Made by a program: the position numbers and the translations under genes | In this document: positions 37,301 to 50,800 of the stretch, piece by piece | How the letters are laid out: each line of letters starts with the position of its first letter | Numbering within the stretch: the first letter of the stretch is position 1 | Notes under the pieces: generated by a model | The model's database searches: none | Seen by the model: only the letters and a program-made list of their open reading frames with translations | What the model was told of the DNA's origin: nothing | Origin: Cepaea nemoralis | Lineage: Eukaryota; Mollusca; Gastropoda; Stylommatophora; Helicidae | Direction of reading: 5' to 3' | NCBI GenBank assembly: GCA_014155875.1 | Contig: JACEFZ010024474.1 | Location: 124,001-188,000, forward strand | Length of the DNA: 64,000 nucleotides

Positions 37301-40300
37301 CTTATCACATGACTATGACATGATCATGTTCAATGTACGCAATTACGTGCGGTGCAACACGAACAGATTTCAAATGAACGCTCCTAATACATATAACACA
37401 GGATACTGATGATGTTTTAAAAGTTCAGAAATAGAAGAATATGAGGGAAGTTACCATCTTTACACACTGGTCCAGTAAATGAGGTCATGTCACAGTCACA
37501 CTTGTATGATGTCCAGTGCTGGACACATCGGCCATTGTTTGCACACGAGTGAACTGCACACCTGACCAATGGACCTGGGTAAAAGTAAATATGGTGAAAT
37601 TATATTTTCTAACTCTCATTTACTGTTCGGTTATTTTTATATGTTTGCAGAATAGACACATTGCTAAACTGAAAATAGCATGCATGATTTATGAAATGCA
37701 GAAACTGCAGGTAGTAACGATGTGGATATTTTGAAGAATGTTGAGAATGTCGTGGACAGAGAAGAAAACAAACAAATGTTGAGGCACTGACAGCTGGCAA
37801 TGATGTTAGTTAGGTAGTTGCATATCCTGTACAGGATGTCACAGTCAACCCCAGTGTTTGTGGCTGTTTGTGATTTCTTGGCAAGTTTAAGTTCAGTAGT
37901 TTGCCATTGCTTTCTGAACAACTGGCATTCCTAATCTTTGTAGTGTAGGCAGTCCGTGTTCAAATCGCCTGCAGATGTGTTTGAACTAGATATGCGGGAT
38001 TGTGAATTGCGTTGGTAACCCCTTTGCCACAGAGCCGGCGTGATGTTAGATCACCCGTTGAGACCATAAGAAAAAAAAAAGCACATGAAATGGGAGGGGG
38101 AGGGGGCGGCATTGCAACAGAGCAGGTAGGATACAGAAATTAAATTTATGTAAAAAAATACTAGACAAGAGAGGCCAAAGAAGACAGGGAAAAATGCAGA
38201 ATTATTACGTGGAGATGTAGTTTCTGAGACAAATGCTGCGTACACCTTAGACTGCCAGAGTAACTAATAATGAGTACCTGGAAGAGGCTAAAGAAACGTG
38301 GAATATTATATGCAACAATTAAAAAGAATGACTATGTAATGAGAGGAGAGGCATAGGAGAATATCTTGATAACTGGAAAGATCTGAGGTAGAAACGGCAA
38401 AGGCAGACCAAGAGAAATGACGATGGATGGTCTAAGATGGTGACGTGGAAGAATAACACTAAGGACCAAGATCTGTGAAGAGACATGAATGATTATGCCA
38501 TTTAACCAAGGCATATGACGATGATAATAGCTAGGTGTGATGCATTCCCCTCTAAAGGTGAACAAAGAAAAGGAAGTCGTAAATGTCATAAGGTCAAATA
38601 AAGTTGCATTAAAGGAATTAATTAACCAAAATAAACTAATAGTATGCTCATTATGACATACAAGAGATGGGTCAAACATGAATCACATAAAACATATGAA
38701 TCACCAAAAACTGAATAACACTAAAATATAAATCACATTTAAAAGATGTATCACATTAAAAAATAAATTACATTACAACAAAATTCACATTAAAAAAAAA
38801 TGAACAGCATTAAAAACAAAACAATGCTATCATGACAAATGTTCAGCTCTCACCCTGACAGCCATATTCAATATTTCCATGAACTGGATTTGCATCCTGA
38901 ATCAAATCTGGCACTGTAGCCATTCACATCCAGGGAGCCGAGACAACCAACAAAGCCGTGCCTGGAGTGTAGGAGCTTGGGGAACAACGAGTACATTTTC
39001 TTGCTGACACCTCCAATGTACAGGAGACCACTTGTGTCTAATTTGTTATTTCTGACATTTGTTAGATCATCCATTGTTGGGGGACTGCCATCGACTCTTA
39101 GAAGATGTTTGTATGTCTTTGTCCGTAACAGAAAGACCTGCCAGAAAGAAAAATATGTTCATTAGTGTATGTGAAATAAAAAAACATAAAAACAAATGCT
39201 CAACTCTTTCAGTCTCGAGTATCATGTGATGGCAAACTTGACTGGCACCTGTCCGTCTTGACAGATGAAAGTTTGTAAATTGGAGTTATACCTCTCCATA
39301 GCACACAGCTTGGACTGAATTTATAGACCATGTGTTGCCCATGCAGCATGATCCCTCTCTTTGCCTGCCTACTCCAGAAGAAAGGTAACACCGATGCGTC
39401 TGGAACAAGACAAGCTGCAGAAACTGCCGGATCAGTAAAGCAATGCTATAATTGTCCCCCCTTGGGAGCTTCCATCCTAGACCAGTTGCCGACCAAGACT
39501 TAGAGACTGGTCCACCCTGACATGACATTTAGTCTTTAGGTTGCATTTCTTCACTTTAGGGTAAAGGCTTGAACCCTCCCAAATGTGCTCCTCCCCCCGT
39601 TGGCACAATGTGGGGTGTTGGGTTTGGTGAGCGCTGTCCAACTTTTGGTGCTAACAGAAAGCCGGTAGTACCATCTACTGTCATACGGTAAGTAGCTCTA
39701 GCATATCTGACTGAGACATACTGACCATTAAATAGCTGAGAAAGTGTTGAAGTGTTTTATAGAACTATATTGCTATAAGCATGTGAAACATGGGCAAAGA
39801 GCAGACAAGCTGAAAAACACCTAATGGCAGTGAAAATGTTATGTCTGAGGGAAATGCATAGAACACTATGGAGAGATAGAAAAATTAATAAGAAAGTTCT
39901 ACCAGAAAAAATGAAAAGCATAAATTGATAAAAGAAATTAAGCACAGACAGTCAAGTTTTGTTAGGCTCATAATTAGGAGAAATAAACTAGAAAACTTAG
40001 TGAGAATTGGTAGAATGGGGGGAAAATCAAAGGAAGGCAGAAAGATAAATACCTGGCCACATGACTTAATAAGATAAGAATACAAACATGATGCAAGACC
40101 CATGTGATCATGTGAGATGGCAAACCATGTCCGCCTGCCCACATTTATCGGCATGAAACATGATAATGACTATGATAATATGATGTGTGGTAGATTCTTT
40201 CCTATGAATCTCAACCACTGCATAATGTATATTTGTACTTTATATATGTGGTAAGAACATACTTATATATGTGGTAAGAACATACTTATATATGTGGTAA

Positions 40301-43300
40301 GAACATACTTATATATGTGGTAAGAACATACTTATATATGTGGTAAGAACATACTTATATATGTGGTAAGAACAGAACTTATATGTGGTAAGAACTACTA
40401 TATATGTGGTAAGAACATACTTATATATGTGGTAAGAACATACTTATATATGTGGTAAGAACATACTTATATATGTGGTAAGAACATACTTATATATGTG
40501 GTAGAACATACTTATATATGTGGTAAGAACATACTTATATATGTGGTAAGAACATACTTATATATGTGGTAAGAACATACTTATATATGTGGTAAGAACA
40601 TACTTATATATGTGGTAAGAACATACTTATATATGTGGTAAGAACATACTTATATATGTGGTAAGAACATACTTATATATGTGGTAAGAACATACTTATA
40701 TATGTGGTAAGAACATACATATATGTGGTAAGAACATACTTATATATGTGGTAAGAACATACTTATATATGTCATAAGAACATACTTATATATGTGGTAA
40801 GAACATACTTATATATGTGGTAAGAACATACTTATATATGTCATAAGAACATACTTATATATGTTGTAAGAACATACTAAAGGACTCTGGCATCCCCAGT
40901 GGTCACCTTCAATTGTAGTTAGCCTCTTTTAAAGTCATGCACTCATTATTTTTAATAGTGGTTAGTTTTGCTATTGAGCATCTGCTGTACAATGTTCTAA
41001 AATTGAAAGAGTTAATTAACCTATCTAAGCAACCTCAAAAATATTATATTCTTTTCAACTGTCATTGTTGGTGCTTCTTTGAATTGTGTTGGCTTAAGTA
41101 TGGAAATAATGCCCATGGACAAAATTACATGGCAAACCAACACTCACAATCAAGAATGAAGAAAGCAAAGGCGTTACAAATGTTGGTCCATTGTTGGACC
41201 CTCCAGGAGTGTAGCAAGGCTCCTTTACTGACTGACTTGGTCCATTGTTGGACCCTCCAGGAGTGTAGCAAGGCTCCTTTACTGACTGACTTGGTCCATT
41301 GTTGGACCCTCCAGGAGTGTAGCAAGGCTCCTTTACTGACTGACTTGGTCCATTGTTGGGCCCTCCAGGAGTGTAGCAAGGTCCTTTACTGACTGACTTG
41401 GTCCATTGTTGGGCCCTCCAGGAGTGTAGCAACTCTCCTTTACTGACTGACTTGGTCCATTGTTGGACCCTCCAGGAGTGTAGCAAGGCTCCTTTACTGA
41501 CTGACTTGATCCATTGTTGGACCCTCCAGGAGTGTAGCAAGGCTGCTTTACTGACTGACTTGGTCCATTGTTGGACCCTCCAGGAGTGTAGCAAAGCTCC
41601 TTTACTGACTGACTTGGTCCATTGTTGAACCCTCCAGGAGTGTAGCAAGGTCCTTTACTGACTGACTTGGTCCATTGTTGGACCCTCCAGGAGTGTAACA
41701 AGGTCCTTTACTGACTGACTTGGTCCATTGTTGAACCCTCCAGAAGTGTAGCAAGGTCCTTTACTGACTGACTTGGTCCATTGTTAGACCCTCCAGGAGT
41801 GTAACAAGGTCCTTTACTGACTGACTTGGTCCATTGTTGGACCCTCCAGGAGTGTAACAAGGTCCTTTACTGACTGACTTGGTCCATTGTTGGACCCTCC
41901 AGGAGTGTAACAAGGTCCTTTACTGACTGACTTGGTCCATTGTTGGACCCTCCAGGAGTGTAGCAAGGCTCCTTTACTGACTGACTTGGTCCATTGTTGG
42001 ACCCTCAAATATAGCCAGTGAACCAACTAGAGCAGATGTGTGACACCAACAGAGCCTGACACAAACAATGAAAGCAATAGTTCTAACTGCAGTTCTGTAT
42101 TCTGTAGTGTGATTTCTGGCCAAAGCTAGACGAGGCTCGCATCCACAATCTGAACTTACCTCATGCCATTTGTTGTCATTCAATGGATGGCTGACATTGA
42201 CCTTCAGCCTCTGAGGGCCTCCTCCTAGTTCATACACATAGAACAAGGATCCTTGAAACAACTCCAAGGCAAAGAAATCTGGCCCTGCCCCACCGTAATA
42301 CAGAATCAAGCCTGAGGGTTCTGTCGTCCTCAGCTGTAGAGTCATTGCCAGTTTGTCATCAATTTGTAACTGTGACAAAACAGCATACGTCTCAACAGAT
42401 TTGAAGGTCACTGGTTTCAGCACGGTGTGCTCATCAGCGCTGAAGTGAGCAGAAATTTCTATTTTGTCTTTCAGATCTGATTTCACAATCTGAAATATTA
42501 TTAGAAAATTTAATTATATTTTATGTAGTAAGTGGCAAATTGTACAATTGTAGGCACAATTCATGTTAAACATTTAAATTATTTGTACAAGAGTCGTTCA
42601 GAAAGTAATGTACCACATCGTTTTTCTCAGCTAATAACGAAGATAAAAGCATGACATTTTGCACACTTCAAATATGACATATGATAAGGTGGCCAGTCTG
42701 TAGAAGTGGAGCTCATGTGAATGGTACCAACCCAGAACAGAACAAGAAAGCTCATGTAGGTAGCACCAACCCAGAACAGAACAAGAAAGCTCATGTAAGT
42801 AGTACCAACCCAGAACAGAACAAGAGAGCTCGTGTAAACAGTTCAAACCGAGGATAGAACAAGAAAGGTCATCTAGAAGCATCTAGAATAAATCACTCAC
42901 AGTAAGTCAACGTAGTACAGAAGCCCTATTCATGCCATGAAGCATCCTGGCTACATGGTGCTAGCCCCGTATTTGTTAGACCAATGGGCACTCGATGGGT
43001 GATGTGGTCAATACTAGCCACATTTATTTCCCAGTAGATTTCCTGGTACCCATTTTATGCTGTGTCCACCCCAGGTCTGCAGGAAAAAAAAAATGCCTGC
43101 CTTTAAGGGATTTGAACTGATGACTACCAGGTCAGCCCTGACAGATGGGCTTGCCACTGCACTACTGGAGCTCTCCCTGTCACCCACAGAAGAGGTCGAG
43201 GGATGAGAGGTCAATGGGATGAGAGAGGTCAATGGGATGAGAGAGGTCGATGGGATGAGAGAGGACTTTGAGAAGCAACATGGACGACAAACACATCAAG

Positions 43301-44699
43301 TCATGAGAGGGCCACAGATGGAGTCACATGAGGATAGAAATGTTACACAACTGTTTCGTACTTTTTTAAAAACATATTTTGCTTTTCTCAAACAAAAATT
43401 TTAAAAAATGTTTTCATTGTTTCACAAATCAATTTTTAGCTATAACCGGGGTATGAATGTCAGTGTGTGCTTTGGTGTTTTGTGACAGTTGTCTATTCCA
43501 TTTTTCACAAGGGAACAGTGAGGAGCATTTTGTGTGATTTTCTCTGACACACGAATTGAGAATTATGACGTGACACGTTGCCATGAAGTTGAAACAACAA
43601 CTAACGACTAACTAAGCAAGGTAATTTATTAATGCCATTATTGTTCAAATGTAATTTACTATTATATTGTTCTTTTATTTATGTGCAGTTCTTTGTTTCT
43701 TCTTCTTCTGCTGCGTTCATCCGGAGTTTTTTTTCCGGATGTGACTGCGTTGTGCCTGTTTACAGCATAGCTGCATTCTTGCGTCGTTAGGCCGACACAT
43801 CCGACTTCTGTGGGCATTTGTTGACTGGGTTAACCTTCCCAGGTTCTTTGTTTGAGATTCTTCCACTTTGTTTTTGAGATATACTATGCTGTTAATTATT
43901 TTAATAAATAATTTAATATTTACAATATGGTTTATCATAGCTTATAGTTGGCTCCGTGGCTAAAGGCTTGCGAACGCGGTTCGTGAGCCGGGTACCAGGC
44001 ATTCAAAGCTCAGCTGCAACCGATTTGTGTAGCAGATCGTGTTGCATTGTGTTACAACGTGCTGGTATTGGAGCCGGTCGTTCAGAAAGCAATGGCAAAC
44101 TACTGAACGTAACAGTTGCCTAGTACATCAACAGCAGCTGAAAAATGCTGGTGTTGACTGCAATGTCCCGTAAGGGATACGCAACCAAAAAAAAAATTAT
44201 GAATATATTATTGCTTATTCTTTTGTTTTCTCGAGAATACTTACATTAACTGTTAGTTTATTAATATTATGAATACATTATTGCCTGTTCTATTATTTTC
44301 TTGTGAATACTTGCATCAACTGTTACCTGAAACAAATCCTTGCTATTGAACATGAATGACTGCATCGCACCAACGAACCCCAAGTGGCGGTTTCCTGGGC
44401 CAAAATCTGGCCGTGCTAGATGCCCAACTTCAATGTGCAGAAACCTCAGTTCTCTGATCTGTCCTGGCAAGTCAGCTGATGAAAGCAAAGGCAAGCATTT
44501 TCAAAGACTCTCCAGATGTAAACAGAACGTTAAATAAGCAATTTGTTAGATGGTAATTTTTAGTGGATCAGAAATGATGATTTCAGGAAGCTGGTGGAGA
44601 GGGGGGGGGCTCTGATGTTAGGAGCAGGTGTGGAGGGAGTGGAGGAGGAGGAAGAAGAAGAAGAAAATAGTAGTAGTAGTTGTTGTTGTTGTTGTTGTT

Positions 44700-44732
<33 letters not shown>

Positions 44733-44733
44733 T

Positions 44734-44808
<75 letters not shown>

Positions 44809-47800
44809 ATGAAGAGAAGGAAGGAAGGGATAGAGGGTAAGTGGAAGGGAGGGAGGGAAGGAAGGAAGGAAGGAAGAAAGGAAGGAAGGAAGGAAGGCAG
44901 GCAGGCAGGCAGGCAGGAAGGAAGGAAGGAAAGAAGGGAGGCAGGCAGGCAGGCAGGATTGGCAGAGCCTAAACTTGAAGTTTGATTTCCCTCTATGGTA
45001 TGTCTGGGAAGAAGAAAGACCTTGAATGAATGAATGTAGAAAAAGAGAACACTTTCACTTACCTGAGATAGATCGTTCCTGATCTATGGCAAGCTCAATC
45101 ACCTGCAGCCTGCGTGTGATAAACACTGTGTGCCAAAGGTTATCATGCAGGGCTTGGCCAGTGGATAAAACCTGAAGACAGATATTTCTATTTAAAAATT
45201 GAATAGACATAGGTGTTGCCAGTTGGGAAAAAAACATTCACATAATTTGGCAGATTACATAAATAGTTCCAGAAACCAAAGAAATCTTGCAGACACAATT
45301 TCTGAGAGAAATCTTTGGCCCAACAAAGTCTTACTGATTGGGAGAACAATCCCTGTCACCATTGAGAATTGAACTGTGGCCTAATGCCCTGGCAAGTTAG
45401 TGCAACACAACTATACTACCATCAGGCTTTTTGCCCCACAAAGAACATCTAACTATTGCTCCGTATTACTGTGTTAACTCCTTAACTTTTCCATCAGGCC
45501 ATCAGGCTTTCTGCCCCACGAAGAACATCTAACTATTGCTCCATACTGTGTCAACGCCTTAACTTTTCCATTTTTCAATAAAACATTTGTAGATTTTGTC
45601 TCTTGGTACGAAATATCCCAGCTGTTTGTTTAATCATCAACTGACAATTCCCAGAGATGTACACCATTTCATGCCTAGTCTTTCTACTGTTGTTTAAAAC
45701 TGAGATCTCTTTAGAAAACATTCTTAACGTGCCATGGGTCAGGACCAAGAAAACTACAGAGAAAATTCTACATGGTCTAATCAATGAAGAAAACTGGCAC
45801 ATAAAAAAGCATCATGTCTCAGAAACTGAAATATTTTGGTCATATTAAATGTCTTAAAATGGCTTCAAATGAAAAGTTATTACTTTAACTCCCTCTGGCT
45901 CAAGAATACATTAGTTTAGCTGAGTCTCTGACCCACACAATTAATCTGGATGGCTTGGCCATATGGCATAATCAAGATAAAAACACAGAGCTGATCTATA
46001 ACTCTGGTGATTATGTGAGATAACGAGACATGACCATGCACGCATATCAGCACAGCACATAATGATGACGAATGGAAGGCAGGGTTCCTGGAAGATGAGT
46101 CAAAGTTGACCAGCATGAAGGTGGACACAGGACATTGAAGACACCCTGGGCATACAAGTGCATGAGGTAGGAGAACTGACAAAAGATCCAGAGTCTGCTA
46201 CATGCCATTAGTGGAGCAACTTTCAGTGAAGCATTTGCTGCATGACGATGATGACAGCCAGATTTTTTTTTTAAACCTACACACACACACACACCCCCCC
46301 CCCCCCCCCCCCCCTCACCAACCCACCCACCCACACACACACATAATTATATATTTCTTTCTTTGCAAGCAAGCAAACAAAAACAAACAAACAACATAAC
46401 AAGTTGTTGACACATCTTTCAACCTGACAGATTTCTTCAGGTGTTTTGAAAATATTGAAAGATTGTGAAAGAACAAAGTAGTCAATGATTTGTGCTGGTA
46501 ATGAGGCTCATTATACCAAACAGGATATTGTAAAATCCAGTCATCTAATGGAGATGAGATGAGCATGTGACAGTACTGGTAACACTCACGATTAGAGATT
46601 TGCACACTGATCTTGTGTAACTGCAAGACTATGAAAATAAAATAACTAGAAAAAACTCAGGTCCAGTCAATAAATAGCTGCACCAGGGAGCAGAGAAGAT
46701 CAACAGCAATAGTAAATTTAATGGATAATAACACATTATGAACAGTTTGAAATCCGGAAAGTTAGGCTGATACTGAATAAATGAAGCTGAGGAGAAAGAA
46801 AGCGCGTGCATGTGCACACACACACGCACGCACACACACACTTCAAATTCAATATATCAAATAACATACAATTTAGCGAAGATCTGCAGTGCCCGGCATG
46901 GCTAGAAAGGTCCAGAGCTGAAGCTGGAATTATGTCTGGAGATGAGAAATTATTACATGACATCCATCAGCAGTGTCTGATTTTGAGAAATCTGCACTAC
47001 CTGGTGTGGCCAGAGAGAACTGGGCTCAGGCAGGAATTGTGTCTGTAGCTGAGAAATGATGACAAGACATCGCTTCAAGGCGGTCAAACCTGCAGAGCTC
47101 TGCCAAGGCCAGACATGGTCAGAAACTGTTGCACTGAATCAAAAGTTATGTCACCCCCACATTGACCGTAAAAAGACATTTGACTTCATCCTGGTAACTG
47201 GAATGCAGACAGAGCATCACCAAATCACATGAATGCCAAGAAGAGGGAAGAAGATTCTTGAAGGTGTTTGATGTATGGAGGGAAATAAATCATTTTAAGT
47301 CCATGATGGTCAGAAACAATTTTGCCTTTAAGTTGAGTCAAGAACCTACGTCACAGCACTTAGGACATTCCCATACATGCTTCTTGCTCATCTTCAACAG
47401 CCAGTGAAGAGTCACAATACGAATGGTAACAGTAGCCGTCTGATTATGTGTTCCTCTGGCCTTTCCTTGGAGTTTTGAATGTTTGCCAGAGCATCTGGTT
47501 TTGCCTTTGATTTCTGTTGTTATAAAGTTGATGATATGTCTGCTACAGAAACCTTGACCCTGATGCCTATACTTAAAGTGATTCTCTTGTGTGCTCCACT
47601 ATGTTCTGACTTGGATCCTTTTATGACTTCATAGGTAAAACTTAGTCTTCCAGAGGATTCAGAAATAATGAAAAACATTGCAAGTTAGTTAGCTGCATAT
47701 CATTTACAGCAGTAGTTCTCAACCTTTTTTGGCCCGTGCCCCTCTTCACCATATTTTCAGAACGTCATTCCCCCCTTTCGTATTTCCTACCTAAAAATCC

Positions 47801-50800
47801 CGCCTCCGCCCCTACACAGTATACGTAATAATGGAAGCTAAATTTAATAGCACATACTAAAACAAGTCTAGACGTCCACATAAAACATGATTTGTGGGTC
47901 TACTTACTTTATAAACTGAATTTTAGAAGGGTGAGATGTACAGAACCGTACAGTATGAAGGGAAAAACAATATCAAGTAATCGGTTCTTGTATTAACGCG
48001 ATCTTGAAATAATCTTAATTCCCCCCCCCCCCCTGGAAACCCTAAAATTCCCCCCCCCCCCCTTCCAGGGGGGGGGGGATTCCCCACCGGTTGAGAACCA
48101 CTGCTTTACAGGATATCACAGTCAATCCAAGCATTTTTTGATTGTGATTTCTTGCCAAGTTTACATTTAGTTTGCCATTGCTTTCTGAACGACCAGCACT
48201 CATACCATTATATGAAAATCAACGCAAGTCGGTCTGTTGCCAAATCACACACAGCTGTGTTTCAAACACAGTATGCAGGATTACAAATTGCCTCTGTAAC
48301 TCTTCCATCACAGAGCCAATAGTAGCACAGGTAGTAGATAGTTATTATTGAGTTATTTATTTATTACTGTATTAGCTTTTCACTGTCTTTCACCGTGCTA
48401 ATGCTCACATAGTCAACACATGAATTGTTCCATGCGAGATCACAATTTATGCAGGGGCATGATTGCCCACATCAGCCTGCAAGGCACAGGATGATGTTAA
48501 TCCTTTTTAACTCTCTATATGTGTATCTGACAGATGTATTAATGTCCTTGTGTGTATTGGAAAACACTACCTGAAATGTTATGAATGTATGCTCTTAAGC
48601 ATATGGATGTTCACATAGATCAACATTTGTAAACAAGAGAACAACAATTTTCCTGTTACAATAATGGTTATAGTCATCTAACCTTTGAACCTCCACTGGA
48701 GTTCAAGGACAAGTACAGAACGCCATCTTCTAGATTCAGCTCCATTCTACTGCCCTGCCCGCCAGTGGCCACAAAGAGAAGTCCATTCGGGTGCTTTGTA
48801 TGGAACCTCAAGGAGATATCATCTGCCTGGGTAATTAACGGTGTTGCCATGGTAACTTTCATAAACTGAGTTCCGTTGAATCTCAAGGTCACTGTAGCTG
48901 CAAGATCAAATGTAATAACACCCTTCATTTTGTAGTGTCATTTATAGAAACACTCTTGGTAAGTGTAAGAATATAAAAATTGTAGCATTTCTAATAACAC
49001 CCTTGATTTGACTGGGTCATTTATAATAGCACCCTTGGTAAGAATTAGAATATAAACATTGTATCATTTATAACGACACCTTTGATTTGACAGTGTAATT
49101 TATAATAACACATTTGATTTAACAGTGTTGTTTATAATAACATCCTTGGTAAGTATTTGAATATAAATATTGTATCATTTATAATAATACCTTTGATTTA
49201 ATATAGTCATTTATAATAAAATACTTGGTAAGTATTAGAATATAAACATATCATTTATAATAGTACCCTTGATTTGATAGTGTCATTTATCAGACACCCT
49301 TGGTAAGAATTTGAATGAGAATATCATTTATAATAACACACTTGGTAAGTATTGGAATTAGACATTGGTGTCGTTTACAATAACACTATCGGTAAGTATC
49401 AGAATCTGACATAGTGTTTGTTATCATACATCACTTGGTAAGTATTATAATATGACAGTGTCATTTATAATAATACCTGTAGTGTGACGGTTTGTTCCAT
49501 GCTCAGTCTTCGTAGACTTAGATGGATAGGACATGTTAGGAGGATGGATGATGGTAGAATACAAAAGGACATCTTTTTTGGTGAATTAAAGATGGGTAAG
49601 AGATCTCAGGGTCGGCCTCTACTACGATACAAAGATGTGTGTAAGCGGGACATGATTGATACAGGCATTGATAATGCACACTGGGAGCAAGACACCACTG
49701 AACATGTTGCATGGAGGGCAAATATCAGAAATGGAATAAAGACAAGGAGAAAATGATTGCAGATAAGTCACACACCGAGCATGCGAGACGTAAGATGGTG
49801 CATAATGGTGTAAATGACCATGTGCTCACATGCATCCATTGTGGACGAACATTTACAGCGCAAATTGGCCTTATCAGTCACATTCGCTACCGCCATGGGT
49901 TGTAGTTATTATGCCTGTTTGAAGCACAATGTAACAAACTATCGTCTGTCAAGACGGAAAGGTGCCAATGAATGAATGAATGTAGGATTAGAAGATGACA
50001 ATGTCATTTACAACATCTGGGTTAAAGTTCATTGCATATCCTTTGCCGGATGTAGCAGTCAACTCCAGATTTTTTTGGTGTTTGTGATTCCATTCCTGGG
50101 CAAGTTCACGTTTAGTAGTTTGTCATTGCTTTCTGAACGACCAGCATTTATACCATTATATGGAAACCAACGTTAGGCGGTCGGTCTGCTGCCAAATCGC
50201 CCGCAGCTATGTTTTGAACATAGTATGCGAGATTACGAATTGCATTCATTACACTGGGTAAGTATTAGAATTTGGCATTGATATTTATAATATCACATGT
50301 GGTACATATTAGAATTTGACAGTGTCATTTATAATAACATCTGTAGTAGATGTATGAATATAATATTGTGTCATTTATAATAACACCTGAGGTAAATATT
50401 AGAATTTAGCTATACTCATGACATAATCAACGCAATGTCCTCAAAATTGTGAAAATGCTCCTGCTGGGTTTATACAACAAAAACAAAAATGTTATGAAAA
50501 CTGACCAGTCTGGCATACGTTGCCAGCAAACCCTGTAGCCCGACAGTCACAAATGAACCGGTTCCAGCCTTCCACACACTTCCCTTGATGATTGCAAGGA
50601 AAACTCCAGCACTGGTGATCAACCTGTTGGAGAACATTCTACTGTCAATGACTCTCAAACCAGAACATTCCACTGTCAACATATCGCAAACCAGAACATT
50701 TCACTGTCAACAACTCTCAAACCAGAACATTCCACTGTCAAAAACTCTTAAACCAGAGCATAAAACATACAACAAATAATGTGACAATCACAGTTCTCAC

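Larger units (their letters stand above)
35892..37384 (-). mobile_element. mariner element with nested insertion
   Basis: Inverted ends share 'cgttcatttgaaa' (35897 on plus, 37366-37380 on minus) and TA dinucleotides adjoin both ends. The length of 1,493 bp falls to about 1,340 bp when the nested 141-bp element and its duplication are removed, the normal size of mariner. It is inserted in intron 11 of the neurexin. Confidence 0.9.
45172..48682 (-). other. neurexin intron 6
   Basis: It contains a LINE fragment (45585-46075), a C/CA-rich tract (46278-46345), a CA/GC tract (46805-46845), SINE A with a nested MITE (47683-48316), and otherwise sequence in which I recognise nothing. Imperfect direct repeats such as 'cttttccatcaggccatcag' occur near 45420-45530. 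Confidence 0.6.
48910..50430. repeat. degenerate 'catttataataacaccc' repeat
   Basis: Diverged units of about 45-80 bp built from 'gtgtcatttataataacacc' and 'ttggtaagtattagaatat'. It begins about 15 bp from the exon 6 acceptor. It is interrupted by a LINE (49484-49977) and a SINE A (50026-50246), after which the same repeat resumes. Confidence 0.8.

Noticed and set aside
44628..44840. poly-Val/poly-Ser open frame
   Set aside because: It is an (AGT)n microsatellite.
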